A stretch of DNA of 63,144 nucleotides from Gammaproteobacteria bacterium (lineage in GTDB: Bacteria > Gemmatimonadota > Gemmatimonadetes > Longimicrobiales > Gaopeijiaceae), in the NCBI GenBank assembly GCA_009840525.1, contig VXNP01000090.1:1-63144 (forward strand), given 5' to 3'. Every line of letters starts with the position of its first letter. Within the stretch, counting starts at the first letter, position 1. The notes under the pieces were generated by a model. It ran no database searches, was not told the DNA's origin, and was given only the letters and a program-made list of their open reading frames with translations. This document shows positions 51,087 through 60,975 of this stretch, piece by piece. The position numbers and the translations under genes are program-made.

Positions 51087-54000
51087 CGCCCTACCCCCGG
51101 CACCCCGTTCGGCTCGTCGTCCCACCACCAGAGCGGCGCCAGCGGCCGCTCGCGCGGATAGAGTTCGTCCAGCGTGTCGGCGTCGTACAGGCGGCCGTTG
51201 AGCATCACCCGGTCGATGGCGTTGGTGTTGCGCAGGTCGTCGAGCGGATTGGCCTCGAGGATGACCAGGTCCGCCAGCTTGCCCGCCTCGATGGTGCCCA
51301 GGTCCTGGTCGAGCCCGATCGCCTCGGCGCCGAAGATGGTGGCCATGCGCAGCGCGTCGTGCTCGTCCATGTCCGCCGCCGCCATGGCCCACAGCTCCCA
51401 GTGGTACCCGAGCCCCTGCAGCTGGCCGTGGCTGCCGACCCCCGCCTTGCCTCCACCCGCGACCAGGTCCTTCACGAACTCGCCGTGCCGCGAGAAGGTG
51501 TGCTGGTCGCTGTGGAACCACTGCGGGCGGCGCAGGGTGCGGCTGTCGATCTCGTCGTGGGGGGTGAAGCGACGCAGCTTGACGTCGTCGTGCGGGTTCT
51601 CGCGGCTGTAGAAGTAGTTCTCCGCCCAGGGGCCGCCGTACGTCACCAGAAGCGTCGGCGTGTACACGCGGCCGGTCTCGGCGAACAGCCGCACGTAGTC
51701 GTCATATACCGGGAAGATCGGAATGGAATGCTCCAGTCCCGGATATCCGTCGAGGGTCTCGGTCAGGTTCTGGCGGATGTTGAGCGAGCCCTCGGTGGTG
51801 GGCATGAGCCCCAGCTCGCGCGCCGCCATGATGATGTGCTGTCGGCCCTTGCGGGCGGCGGCCACGTACATCTTGATGGTCTTGGTGTCGAAATAGTCGG
51901 AGTAGCGCTTCAGGACGTCGTGCGCCTCTTCGGCGGTGTCGATCTGGTCCTGCCAGAAGACGCCCGGCCCGGTCGAGTAGACGCGCGGCCCGAGTATCGA
52001 GCCGGTGCGCACCATGTCCGCGTATGAGAGGACTTCCGTGTTGCCGGTCTGGGGATCGCGGGTGGTGGTCACGCCGTAGGCCAGGTTGGCCAGATAGGGC
52101 CACACGTCCGTCCGGTGCAGTTCGTCGCGCGCCCGCAGGTGGGCATGCGTGTCCACGAAGCCGGGCACGATGGTGCGCCCCCTGACATCGATCATGGTTG
52201 CGCCATCCGGAACCATCACCGACCCGCTCCGGCCCACCGCTTCGATCCGGTTGTTGCGAACCACGATGTCGGCGTTTTCGATGACTTCGTCGCCGTTCAT
52301 GGTGATCGCGCGCCCGCCACGGAGCACCGCCAGGCCCTCGGGGATGTCGCGTGGCGCCTCGATGAGCACCCGGACCTCCGCGGCGCGGTACTCGTCGTCC
52401 TCTTCGTTCTCCGCCACCTCCTCGCCTTCCTGTTCCTCAGCCTCCGCCGCCTCAGCCTCCTCTTCCGCTTCTTCCCCTTCCTCCGCGGCCGCCACGCTGT
52501 CCTCGAAGGCCTCGGCGGCATCCAGGTCGTAGACGAAGTGCGCGTTGCCCAGTGACCAGTGCACCGAGCGGCCGTCGCCGCTCCAGGCCGGAAACTCGCC
52601 GCCGATGTCGGTCAGCTGCCGGGCCGGGAAGGCCGCGTTGTCCGGGTTTGTGACGTTGATGGTGGGCGTGATGCCGATGCGCGGGACGGTCACGCTGTAG
52701 ATCTGGCGCTGCAATTCCACAAGCGCCTGGTCCCCGCGCGGCGCCATCTGCACGGTCGTCGGCGCGAGACCCTGGGTCGCGCCGGTGAGGGTTGCGCCCC
52801 GCACCTGCACGTGCTCCCTCTCGTCGCTTCCGTCCCAGCGGATCGACACCAGCAGGTCGGGCGGGCGGAACATGAAGATTCGGTCCTCGCCTTCGACGAA
52901 GTGCAGATCGCGCCGTCCATCGCTGGGCGCGATCACGGTCACGGCACCCCCGTCATCGTCGTCGGGTTCGGTGGACACCTGAACGATCTCGTTCCCCGGA
53001 GTGCCCGCCTCGCCCTGGCTCTCGTAGGCGCGGATGAACCCCCTTAGCGCAACCAGGCGGTTGCCCGGCCCCCACGCGGGGAAGAAGTAGGCTGCGGGCT
53101 CGGCGGTCAGCCGCTCCGGATCCCCGCTGCCATCGGCCCGCGACTTGTACATGTGCCCGGCCTCTCCGTCCCAGGTCGAGTACGCGATCCACTCCCCGTC
53201 CGGGGACCAGGCCGGGAAGTGCTCGGAGCGGTCGGCCTCGGTGATTCGTGTCGGGTTGGAGCCGTCGGCATCGGAGACCCACAGCCGGTCGAGCGCGGTG
53301 AAGGCGAGCATTTCGCCGTCGGGCGACGGCGCTGCATCCCGAATCTGACGCACCCTGAAGGTGGGCGTGTCCTCGATCGGGTAGTCGAAATCGACCCGCG
53401 GCCCGAGAGTCAACTCCATCTGCACCCGGAACGGGATCTCCTCCGCGGCCCCTCCCTCGACCGGCAGCTTCCACATCCTGCCGCCGTAGGAAACCACCAG
53501 GTAGCGCGAATCGGGAGTGAAGGACATCCCCGGCAGGACATCGAGCGTCGCGCGCGACTCCTGGTCGTCATGCTGCACCGGATACGCCAGCCAGCGCTCC
53601 TCGCTGTTCTCCAAGTCGCGGATCAGGAGCCCGGTGTGGTCGTCGTGGCGGGTTCCGAACACCAGCCAGCGGCCATCGGGCGAGAGCGTGGGGCGCACCG
53701 CAGAGCCGTAGCGCGACGACTTCGGATAGCGCTCGCCGTCCTCGCGGTCGTAGGCCTCGAGCTGGTACTGCGGGAACTGCGCGTTGTATTGCCAGTCGCC
53801 GGTGCGGCGCGCGTACCAGATGTGGCGGCCGTCGGGCGAGACCGCAGGCCCTGTCACCTTCATGTTGTCGGGCTCCGAGACGAGCTCGATGCCACCGCCC
53901 CCGTCCACGTGGAACATCTTCAGCTTCGGCAGATTCCCGCCCCGGAAGTTGCCGATGGCCGCGACGACGTAGTCCCCGTCGGGCATCCACTCGGGCGATT

Positions 54001-54457
54001 CGGTGCGATTCGATGCCCCGCGCGACACCTGCACCGTGTCGGAGCCGTCGAGCGACATGATCCAGACGTTCTGGCCGCCGTCGTAGTCCGAGGTGTAGAC
54101 GATGCGCGTGCCGTCAGGCGAGAAACGAGGCTGGGCGTCAAAGGCCATCCCGGAGGTGAGCTGGGTCGCGGTGCCGCCCCCGATGGGGATGGTGAAGAGA
54201 TCGCCCAGGAAGTCGAAGACGATGGTCTGCCCGTCGGGACTCACGTCCAGCGAGATCCAACTCCCCTCGGTCATGTCGATGGACACGGTCCGGTCGACGG
54301 GAAGGGGAAGATCCTCGTTCTCGGGGGCGTCGCCGTTTTCTTGCGCATCGGACGGCTCCTGCGCCAGCGCACCCTGCGGGGTGAGGGCCGAGACGACGAA
54401 GAAGGCGAGGGGCAGGAGAACTTCCCGAGCGAGCGGACGAAGGTGACAGCTGTCCAT
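51083..54457 (-). CDS. Secreted TolB-propeller amidohydrolase with an acidic linker
   Basis: This 1124-residue protein has a signal peptide (ATG 54457, preceded by GGAAGGA; hydrophobic [19 protein letters not shown]), then a TolB/tricorn-like propeller with many PDG motifs (about 60-640), then a highly acidic Glu/Ala linker (about 652-690), and a C-terminal amidohydrolase domain with [21 protein letters not shown] and [18 protein letters not shown], where a His stands near the usual catalytic Asp. The acidic linker separates the two domains. Such propeller-amidohydrolases are common in Gemmatimonadota; their substrate is not established. The gene converges with the YdeI gene and is divergent from the amine oxidase. 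Confidence 0.9.
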   Translation of the reverse strand: MDSCHLRPLAREVLLPLAFFVVSALTPQGALAQEPSDAQENGDAPENEDLPLPVDRTVSIDMTEGSWISLDVSPDGQTIVFDFLGDLFTIPIGGGTATQLTSGMAFDAQPRFSPDGTRIVYTSDYDGGQNVWIMSLDGSDTVQVSRGASNRTESPEWMPDGDYVVAAIGNFRGGNLPKLKMFHVDGGGGIELVSEPDNMKVTGPAVSPDGRHIWYARRTGDWQYNAQFPQYQLEAYDREDGERYPKSSRYGSAVRPTLSPDGRWLVFGTRHDDHTGLLIRDLENSEERWLAYPVQHDDQESRATLDVLPGMSFTPDSRYLVVSYGGRMWKLPVEGGAAEEIPFRVQMELTLGPRVDFDYPIEDTPTFRVRQIRDAAPSPDGEMLAFTALDRLWVSDADGSNPTRITEADRSEHFPAWSPDGEWIAYSTWDGEAGHMYKSRADGSGDPERLTAEPAAYFFPAWGPGNRLVALRGFIRAYESQGEAGTPGNEIVQVSTEPDDDDGGAVTVIAPSDGRRDLHFVEGEDRIFMFRPPDLLVSIRWDGSDEREHVQVRGATLTGATQGLAPTTVQMAPRGDQALVELQRQIYSVTVPRIGITPTINVTNPDNAAFPARQLTDIGGEFPAWSGDGRSVHWSLGNAHFVYDLDAAEAFEDSVAAAEEGEEAEEEAEAAEAEEQEGEEVAENEEDDEYRAAEVRVLIEAPRDIPEGLAVLRGGRAITMNGDEVIENADIVVRNNRIEAVGRSGSVMVPDGATMIDVRGRTIVPGFVDTHAHLRARDELHRTDVWPYLANLAYGVTTTRDPQTGNTEVLSYADMVRTGSILGPRVYSTGPGVFWQDQIDTAEEAHDVLKRYSDYFDTKTIKMYVAAARKGRQHIIMAARELGLMPTTEGSLNIRQNLTETLDGYPGLEHSIPIFPVYDDYVRLFAETGRVYTPTLLVTYGGPWAENYFYSRENPHDDVKLRRFTPHDEIDSRTLRRPQWFHSDQHTFSRHGEFVKDLVAGGGKAGVGSHGQLQGLGYHWELWAMAAADMDEHDALRMATIFGAEAIGLDQDLGTIEAGKLADLVILEANPLDDLRNTNAIDRVMLNGRLYDADTLDELYPRERPLAPLWWWDDEPNGVPGVGR

Positions 54458-54541
54458 CTGATGTCCTTCCTGACGGGAGTCTGCGTGCGAGACACGGCTG
54501 GACGGTGCGGAACTCATGAAGTGAACGCGCATAGAGCGCGG

Positions 54542-55723
54542 ATGCAACGCATGAATCGACGCGACTTTCTTATTCGCGCAGGCGGGCTGGCGGGACTCGG
54601 CCTGGTTTCCTGCAGCGATCTCGTCGGCCCGGAGGAATCTCCCGGAGTGCTGACTCCCGCTGCCCGGACGCGGCGCGTCGTCGTGGTCGGCGCCGGCATA
54701 TCCGGCCTGGCGGCCGCCTACGAACTCGTCCGCGCCGGGCACGACGTGACCGTGCTGGAAGCCCGTGACCGAGTCGGCGGGCGGGTGCTCACGCTGCGCT
54801 CCCCTTTCGCGTCCGGGCACTCGGCCGAAGCGGGCGCCGCGCGCATTCCGCCGGAGCACGATCTGACGCTCGGATACGCCCGTCACTTCGGATTGGAACT
54901 CGACCGCCTCTACCCCGACAGCGGGCTCTATCTTCAAGTCCGAAGCGGAGATATCGAGTTCGTGCCAGCACCCTCCTTTCTCTCCGAACGCCCTGACTAC
55001 GTAAAGATCCGCGGCGGAAGCGACCGTCTCCCCGCCGCCCTTCGGGCAGCGCTGGGCGAGCGGGTGGTCCTGGGATCGCCGGTGACCGACATCGCCGCCG
55101 GCACCCAGGTTCGCACCACGTCCATGGGCGGTCGATCGTGGGAATCGGACCGTGTGCTCGTGACCGTGCCCGTGCCGCTTCTGTCGCGCATCCGCTTCTC
55201 GCCGGCGCTTTCGTCTGCCAAGGCGGAGGCGATGGGCGGCGGCTTCAGTTACCAGAGCGCGACCCGCGTCTTCGTCCGCTTCCGGACGCGGTTCTGGGAA
55301 GCAGAGGGACTGAACGGCTGGGGAACGACCGACTGGCCGGAAGAACTCTGGCATCCCTCATGGGACGCTCCCGGTCCCGAAGGCGTGCTGCTCACCTACG
55401 TGCGCGGCGCGCGCGCCGAAGAACTGGATGTCCTCGACGACACTGCCCGCGTCGCCCGCGTGCTCTCCCATTGGGAAACGTTCCTCACGGGAGCCTCCAG
55501 CCAGGTCGTCAGCGGGACATCCCACTCATGGCAGCGGGACCGCTGGTCCCGGGCCGCCTGGGCCGAGCCAACGCCCGGGCAGGACCGTGAACTCGCCGGT
55601 GATCTCGCCAGACCCGAAGGACCAATCCATTTCGCCGGAGAGCACATCTCCGGAGCCCGCGGATGGATGAACGGCGCCCTCGAGTCGGGACTGCGCGCCG
55701 CAGCCGAGATTCACAGCGGTTGA
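54542..55723 (+). CDS. Exported flavin-containing amine oxidase-family protein
   Basis: This 393-residue protein has a Tat-type signal with lipobox ([21 protein letters not shown], Cys24) followed by the FAD motif [19 protein letters not shown] and RDRVGGRV. The C-terminal FAD region [22 protein letters not shown] is complete. Twin arginines plus lipobox point to a folded flavoprotein anchored outside the membrane. The substrate, an amine or amino acid, is unknown. ATG 54542 is preferred; ATG 54551 is nine bases further. It is divergent from the amidohydrolase gene (84-bp gap) and precedes the creatininase-like gene. Confidence 0.87.
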   Translation: MQRMNRRDFLIRAGGLAGLGLVSCSDLVGPEESPGVLTPAARTRRVVVVGAGISGLAAAYELVRAGHDVTVLEARDRVGGRVLTLRSPFASGHSAEAGAARIPPEHDLTLGYARHFGLELDRLYPDSGLYLQVRSGDIEFVPAPSFLSERPDYVKIRGGSDRLPAALRAALGERVVLGSPVTDIAAGTQVRTTSMGGRSWESDRVLVTVPVPLLSRIRFSPALSSAKAEAMGGGFSYQSATRVFVRFRTRFWEAEGLNGWGTTDWPEELWHPSWDAPGPEGVLLTYVRGARAEELDVLDDTARVARVLSHWETFLTGASSQVVSGTSHSWQRDRWSRAAWAEPTPGQDRELAGDLARPEGPIHFAGEHISGARGWMNGALESGLRAAAEIHSG

Positions 55724-55867
55724 CTGCCGCGAACGTTACCGGATGGCCCCCTGTCCCTGCTTACGCGGGGGACTCGCACCGAAACCATTCATGAAGTACG
55801 ATGTGCGTCTGCCCGTGCACACGGCTCGTTCAGGCTCGTGCACCTATCGGAACCAGGAGGAAGGATC

Positions 55868-57658
55868 ATGAGGACCGCCCTGCTCGTCGGAGCCCTGCTC
55901 GTCACCTCGACCGCCGCCACGGCCCAGCAGCGCCCCGAGCGCGACCCGAACAGCATGGGGGGCGGCGATTGCGCCGCCAACGTCTACAACTGCCGGGCCA
56001 CGCCCAACCCGCTGCCTGAAGCGAACACGGTCTGGATCGAGGAGATGACGTGGATGGACGTCCGCGACGCCCTCGCCGACGGCAAGACCACTGCCATCAT
56101 CCCCACCGGCGGCGTCGAGCCCAACGGTCCCTGGCTGGCCACCGGCAAACACAACTTCGTGCTGCGCGCCAACTGCGACGCCATCGCCCGCGAGCTGGGC
56201 GACGCCCTGTGCGCTCCGGTCATCAAGCTGGTCCCCGAGGGCAGCATCGACCCGCCCAGCGGGCACATGACCAGCCCCGGAACCCTCAGCCTGCAGCAGG
56301 AGACCTTCGAGGCACTCCTGACGGATGTCGCCCACAGCCTGAAGATGCACGGCTTCCGCAACATCATCTTCATCGGCGACAGCGGCGGGAATCAGGGCGG
56401 CCAGCGCGCCGTCGCCGAGCGGCTGAACGAGCAGTTCGCCGGCGCCGCCGTCGTGGCGCACGTGCAGGAGTACTACGACTACAACTCCGTCACCGGCTAC
56501 ATGGCCTTCCGGGGGCTTGAGGACGGCGAGAGCGATAGCCTCCACGACGACCCGATCATCACGCTCAACATGTTCTATGACGACCCGTTCTCGGTGCGCT
56601 TCGACGAACGGGTCGCGGCGGGCAAGGCGACCATCAACGGCGTCTCCATCGAGGACCGCGTGCAGTCGCTGGAATGGGCCCGCGAGATCGTGGAGTTCCG
56701 CGCGGAGCATACCGCGGGCGCCATCCGCAACGCGATCGCCAACCGGGGCACCCTGCCCGCTCCCGACAGGTCCGCGATGCGCGCCCGCTTCGAGGCCATG
56801 CGGGCAGCGGGTGGTGGCGGTCCGCCGCAGCGCCCCGAACCCGATCCCCGCTCCATGGGCGGAGGGAACTGCAGCGCCAACGCCTACAACTGCGTGGACA
56901 CCCCCAACCCGCTGCCCGAGGTGAGTACGCCCTGGATCGAGGAGATGACGTGGATGGACGTCCGCGATGCCCTCGCCAACGGCAAGACCACCGCCATCAT
57001 CTCCACCGGCGGCGTCGAGCCCAACGGCCCCTGGCTGGTTACCGGAAAGCACAACTACGTGCTGCGCGCCAACTGCCCGGCTATCGCGAAGAAGCTCGGG
57101 AACGCGCTCTGCGCCCCCGTGATCGAGACCGTGCCGGAAGGCAACATCGATCCGCCCAGCGGCCACATGACCAGCCCGGGCACCATCAGCCTGCGCCAGG
57201 AGACCTTCGAGGCGGTGCTGACCGACGTCGCGCACAGCCTGAAGGTGCACGGCTTCGAGAACATCGTTCTCATCGGCGACAGCGGCGGGAACCAGCGCGG
57301 CATGGACAACGTGGCCAATGCCCTGAACGATGCCTGGGGCGACGAGGCCGCCGTGCACTTCATCCCGGAGTACTACCGCACCCCGCCGGGCACCCCGAAC
57401 GTGCTGCGCGACCTCGGGATCGTCACCGACGACATGCCGCGCGACGGCCTGCACGACAGCCCCGGCATCACCTTCAACATGATGCTCGACGACCCGGCCT
57501 CGGTGCGCTGGGCGGAGCGCGTGCGGACGGGCCAGGCGGTCATCAACGGCGTCTCCATCGCCGACCTGGGCAAGTCGCTTGAGATCGCGCACCAGATCTC
57601 CGATGCCCGCGCCGAGCGCACCGCACGCCTCATCGAGGAGAGGATCAGGAACAGGTAG
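55868..57658 (+). CDS. Secreted protein with two tandem creatininase-like domains
   Basis: This 596-residue protein has a signal peptide (MRTALLVGALLVTSTAATAQ) and two creatininase-like domains about 300 residues apart. Stretches of identical DNA recur with a 900-bp offset, for example around 56041 and 56941. Each copy has the same altered active-site pattern: GGVEPNGPW with Glu84 and Asn86, then GKHN with His95 (first copy numbering), and IGDSGGNQ where creatininases have NGHGGN. The canonical Glu/His/Asp/His set is therefore changed to Glu/Asn/His/Ser in both copies. Export and duplication make a structural or altered-specificity role likely. AGGAGGAAGG lies 5 nt before the ATG. The next gene is an exported amidase. 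Confidence 0.88.
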   Translation: MRTALLVGALLVTSTAATAQQRPERDPNSMGGGDCAANVYNCRATPNPLPEANTVWIEEMTWMDVRDALADGKTTAIIPTGGVEPNGPWLATGKHNFVLRANCDAIARELGDALCAPVIKLVPEGSIDPPSGHMTSPGTLSLQQETFEALLTDVAHSLKMHGFRNIIFIGDSGGNQGGQRAVAERLNEQFAGAAVVAHVQEYYDYNSVTGYMAFRGLEDGESDSLHDDPIITLNMFYDDPFSVRFDERVAAGKATINGVSIEDRVQSLEWAREIVEFRAEHTAGAIRNAIANRGTLPAPDRSAMRARFEAMRAAGGGGPPQRPEPDPRSMGGGNCSANAYNCVDTPNPLPEVSTPWIEEMTWMDVRDALANGKTTAIISTGGVEPNGPWLVTGKHNYVLRANCPAIAKKLGNALCAPVIETVPEGNIDPPSGHMTSPGTISLRQETFEAVLTDVAHSLKVHGFENIVLIGDSGGNQRGMDNVANALNDAWGDEAAVHFIPEYYRTPPGTPNVLRDLGIVTDDMPRDGLHDSPGITFNMMLDDPASVRWAERVRTGQAVINGVSIADLGKSLEIAHQISDARAERTARLIEERIRNR

Positions 57659-57692
57659 GACCATCGCGGGGCGACAGGTAAGGAGAGCGAGA

Positions 57693-59318
57693 ATGGATCG
57701 AAGAACTTTCATAGGCACGACCGCGGCAGGCGGTGCGGGACTGGCGATGACCTCCGCGTGTTCCGCACCCGCTTCCGACTCGCCCGGCGGCGCACAGGCA
57801 GCGGGCGAGATCCCGCCCTTCGAGTTCGACGAAGTCACGGTCGATGATCTGCAGCGCATGATGGAGTCGGGCGAACACACGGCGCGCTCCATCACGCAGG
57901 CCTACATCGAGCGCATCGAGGCGATGGACCGGCAGGGCCCCGAGCTTCGCTCGATGATCGAGATCAACCCGGACGCGCTCGAGATCGCCGACGAGCTGGA
58001 CGCCGAGCGCCGCGCCGGCGGGCCGCGCGGACCGCTGCACGGTATTCCGGTCGCCCTCAAGGACAACCTCGACACCCACGACCGCATGACCACCACGGCG
58101 GGGTCGCTCGCGCTCGAGGGCTCCATCCCGCCGCGCGACTCCTTCGTTGCCGAGCGCCTGCGTGCCGCCGGGGCCATCCTGCTGGGCAAGGCCAACATGA
58201 GCGAGTGGGCCTACTTCCGGGGCGAGCGGGCCACCAGCGGCTGGAGCGCGCGCGGGGGCCAGTGCGTGAACCCCTACGCCCTCAACCGCAACCCCTGCGG
58301 CTCCAGCTCCGGCTCCGGTGTGGCTGCCTCGGCCAACCTGTGTGCCCTCACCGTCGGCACCGAGACCGGCGGCTCCATCATGTGCCCCTCCTCCAGCAAC
58401 GGCATCGTGGGCATCAAGCCCACGGTGGGCCTGTGGAGCCGCTCCGGCATCATCCCCATCTCACACTCGCAGGACACCGCCGGGCCCATGACCCGCACCG
58501 TGCGCGATGCGGCCATCCTCCTGGGCGGAGCCGTGGGCGTCGACCCGCGCGACGAAGCCACCTCCCGCAGCGACGGGAACTTCCACACCGACTACACCCA
58601 GTTCCTCGACTCCGCCGGCCTCCAGGGGGCGCGCATCGGCGTGGCGCGCTCCTTCACCGGCTTCGATCCGCGCGTCATGGCGCTCTTCGAGGACGCCATC
58701 CAGGCGATGCGCGACGCGGGCGCGGTGATCGTGGACCCCGCCAACCTGCCCGTGGCAAACTGGAGAGACGAACTCCCGCTCATCGTACTCGAATACGAGT
58801 TCAAGACGGACCTGAACGCCTACCTGGCGACGCTGGGACCGGACGCGCCGGTGCGCACCCTGGCGGAGATCGTCGAGTTCAACGAACAGAACGCCGAACT
58901 GGAGATGCCCTTCTTCGGCCAGCAGCGCATGATCGCGTCACAGGCGCGCGGACCCCTCACGGACGAGGTCTACCTGAACGCGGTGCGCACCATCCAGCGC
59001 GGCAACCGAGAAGAAGGCATCGATGCGCTCATGAACGAACACCAGTTGAACGCCATCGTGGCCCCCACCCGCGACCTCCCCTGGACCACCGACCACATCA
59101 AGGGCGACCGGCTGGACGGCGGGAGCAGCGCGGGACCAGCCGCGATCGCAGGCTACCCCGACATCAGCGTGCCCATGGGGTTCGTGTCGGGGCTGCCGGC
59201 GGGCATCTCCTTCTTTGGGCGTGCGTGGAGCGAGCCCGTGCTCATCCGCATTGCCTACGCCTTCGAGCAGGCCACGCAGCACCGCCGGGCGCCGACCTTC
59301 GCGACCACGCTGGGATAG
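57693..59318 (+). CDS. Exported amidase-signature hydrolase
   Basis: This 541-residue protein starts with a Tat/lipoprotein-like signal (MDRRTFIGTTAAGG, then MTSACSAPAS) and has an amidase-signature domain. Catalytic Lys123 is in ALKDNLDTHD, the cis-serine in NPCGSSSGSGV (about 204-206) and nucleophile Ser228 in GTETGGSIMCP. It is about the same size as the amidase at 24526 and shares PLHGIPV and the late IAYAFEQAT region, so the two are paralogues. AAGGAG precedes the ATG. The gene sits between two creatininase-family genes, one each side, which suggests a shared amide or lactam substrate; this is inference. Confidence 0.9.
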   Translation: MDRRTFIGTTAAGGAGLAMTSACSAPASDSPGGAQAAGEIPPFEFDEVTVDDLQRMMESGEHTARSITQAYIERIEAMDRQGPELRSMIEINPDALEIADELDAERRAGGPRGPLHGIPVALKDNLDTHDRMTTTAGSLALEGSIPPRDSFVAERLRAAGAILLGKANMSEWAYFRGERATSGWSARGGQCVNPYALNRNPCGSSSGSGVAASANLCALTVGTETGGSIMCPSSSNGIVGIKPTVGLWSRSGIIPISHSQDTAGPMTRTVRDAAILLGGAVGVDPRDEATSRSDGNFHTDYTQFLDSAGLQGARIGVARSFTGFDPRVMALFEDAIQAMRDAGAVIVDPANLPVANWRDELPLIVLEYEFKTDLNAYLATLGPDAPVRTLAEIVEFNEQNAELEMPFFGQQRMIASQARGPLTDEVYLNAVRTIQRGNREEGIDALMNEHQLNAIVAPTRDLPWTTDHIKGDRLDGGSSAGPAAIAGYPDISVPMGFVSGLPAGISFFGRAWSEPVLIRIAYAFEQATQHRRAPTFATTLG

Positions 59319-59372
59319 GAGCCCCGGCCGGCGACCGTACCCCGTGCCGGACGCGGCAGGCTTGCGCCCGGG

Positions 59373-60269
59373 TTACCGCCCCATGCTCTCCCGGATCGCG
59401 CGCACCGTGATTTCGGTGCGGTAGGCGATCAACGCCTCGCCGATCTCGATGGTCCTCTCCACCGGCCCCAGCTCCACCTCGTTGATCGAGTAGAGCCCCG
59501 CCTCCATCCGCTGCCGCGCCCGGATGCGCTCCGTATCCGTGGTGGCCACGATCGACGAATAGTGCACGTCGTCGTGATAGATGTCGCGCGTGGCGGAACA
59601 GATATCGGGCTTCTGGAAGATCCCGAGTTCCTCCTCCAGGAACTCGCAACTCCAGATGTCCTCCCGGTAATACTCCTCGATGTAATGGGCCCGCGCGGTG
59701 CCGCCCCAGTACTCGTTGAGTTTCTCGGCCGTGTCCGACATGCCGTTCTGATTTCCGCCGCTGTCACCGATGAAGACGATATCCGTGAACCCCTGACTCT
59801 TCAGGCTGTTGGCCACATCCTCGAGCACCATGCGGAACGTCTCCTGGCGCACGCTCAGGGTGCCCGGATAGCGGATGTTCTCCGGATCCCCCTCGGGCAC
59901 GTACTTCATCACCGGCGCGCACAGCGCGTTGCCGAGCTCGCGCGCGATCGCGTCGCACATCGCCTCGAGCACGTAGTTGTGCTTGCCGCCCGCCATGTAG
60001 GGGCCGTTCTGCTCGACGCCCCCGGTCGCGATGATGCCGATCGTCTTCCCGGACGCGATCTCGTCGCGCGCTTCCATCCAGGTCAGCTCGTCGATCCAGA
60101 TCGAGTTGATGCCCTCGATGGGCCGCGCAGCGGTCCTCATTTCCTCCATGCGGCGCTGCCGGTCGGCCTGCTGCTCGGGAGTCAGGTTGCGGCGGGCCTG
60201 CGATTCGGCCGGGATGGCCGGGAGCAACGTGAGCACCAGTATTCCGAGGATCCACTTCGCCGGTTTCAT
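59373..60269 (-). CDS. Secreted creatininase-like protein, single domain
   Basis: This 298-residue protein has a signal peptide (MKPAKWILGI, hydrophobic, cleavage near PAESQA), then a single creatininase-like domain. GGVEQNGPYMAGGKHNYVL carries Glu86, Asn88 and His97, and IGDSGGNQNG (168-177) replaces the usual NGHGGN. The same substitutions occur in both domains of the fused protein at 55868, so this is a distinct clade with changed metal ligands rather than a decayed creatininase. It converges with the amidase gene, and lies on the opposite strand to the other two members of the cluster. Confidence 0.87.
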   Translation of the reverse strand: MKPAKWILGILVLTLLPAIPAESQARRNLTPEQQADRQRRMEEMRTAARPIEGINSIWIDELTWMEARDEIASGKTIGIIATGGVEQNGPYMAGGKHNYVLEAMCDAIARELGNALCAPVMKYVPEGDPENIRYPGTLSVRQETFRMVLEDVANSLKSQGFTDIVFIGDSGGNQNGMSDTAEKLNEYWGGTARAHYIEEYYREDIWSCEFLEEELGIFQKPDICSATRDIYHDDVHYSSIVATTDTERIRARQRMEAGLYSINEVELGPVERTIEIGEALIAYRTEITVRAIRESMGR

Positions 60270-60439
60270 TTCGTCCGCTCCTTTCAGATGACTCCGTCCT
60301 GACCATCCCCGCAGCCGGGGATCCGGGTATTGTGCGCCGGAAGTCGGCAGGGGTCAAACGGCGCGCTGTCGCCTTGACACCTTGCGCCACCGAAGGCAGC
60401 TTGCTGCATCAGATCGGAGTGCCCTCCGGCGGCATCCGG

Positions 60440-60814
60440 ATGTACCCAGCCGGCATAGCTGTGAAGTCGATTTCTCCTCGATTGCTGGACCTTCGCCGCT
60501 TCGGCGTCCTCTCCCTCTCGGTATTTCAGTTCGCTCTGTTCGCTGGTCTTCCGGCGGCGGACGCGGTGCTCGAAATCAGAGGGCTGAGCACCGTTGTGCA
60601 CATTGTAGGGGAGAACAGCGAGCACAGCGACACCGGGCACAGCCACCTGCTGTGCCAGTTGGCGCGCACGTTGTCGTCAGAGGTTGCTCCGCTGATTCTG
60701 GCCGACCTCCCGCTGGTAATCGAAACCAGCCTGGACACCCCGGCCGCGACCGCCTGGCAAAACCGCCCGACTCCGCCCGGCGGCAGCGGTCCGAGGGCGC
60801 CTCCGCCGGCCTGA
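60440..60814 (+). CDS. Small secreted His/Cys-containing protein upstream of the TonB receptor
   Basis: This 124-residue frame has a hydrophobic signal (FGVLSLSVFQFALFAGLPAADA) followed by VHIVGENSEHSDTGHSHLLCQLARTL, in which four histidines and one cysteine lie close together, then a Pro-rich tail. The motif suggests metal binding (zinc or copper). Together with a ZnuD-like TonB receptor 160 bp downstream on the same strand it may form a metal-uptake unit. The start is uncertain: ATG 60440 is used, but GTG 60461 is possible. It overlaps no other strong frame; the gene call is moderate. Confidence 0.5.
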   Translation: MYPAGIAVKSISPRLLDLRRFGVLSLSVFQFALFAGLPAADAVLEIRGLSTVVHIVGENSEHSDTGHSHLLCQLARTLSSEVAPLILADLPLVIETSLDTPAATAWQNRPTPPGGSGPRAPPPA

Positions 60815-60975
60815 CCCTCTACAGGGTTGGCTGTCCCGGAAAACATCATCCGCTCGTTACGCGGCAACAGCCATTCCCGCAATTCGCGCTAACCGCTGAT
60901 GCATTTCGGCGAGACACACCGCACAGCCTGGCGCAGGAACGAAGGCACGCCGGTGGGGCTCGACCAAGGCTGTCC

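Noticed and set aside
54458-55354. N-terminal extension of the amidohydrolase gene
   Set aside because: It runs antisense to the amine oxidase gene; a signal peptide and GGAAGGA mark the start at 54457.
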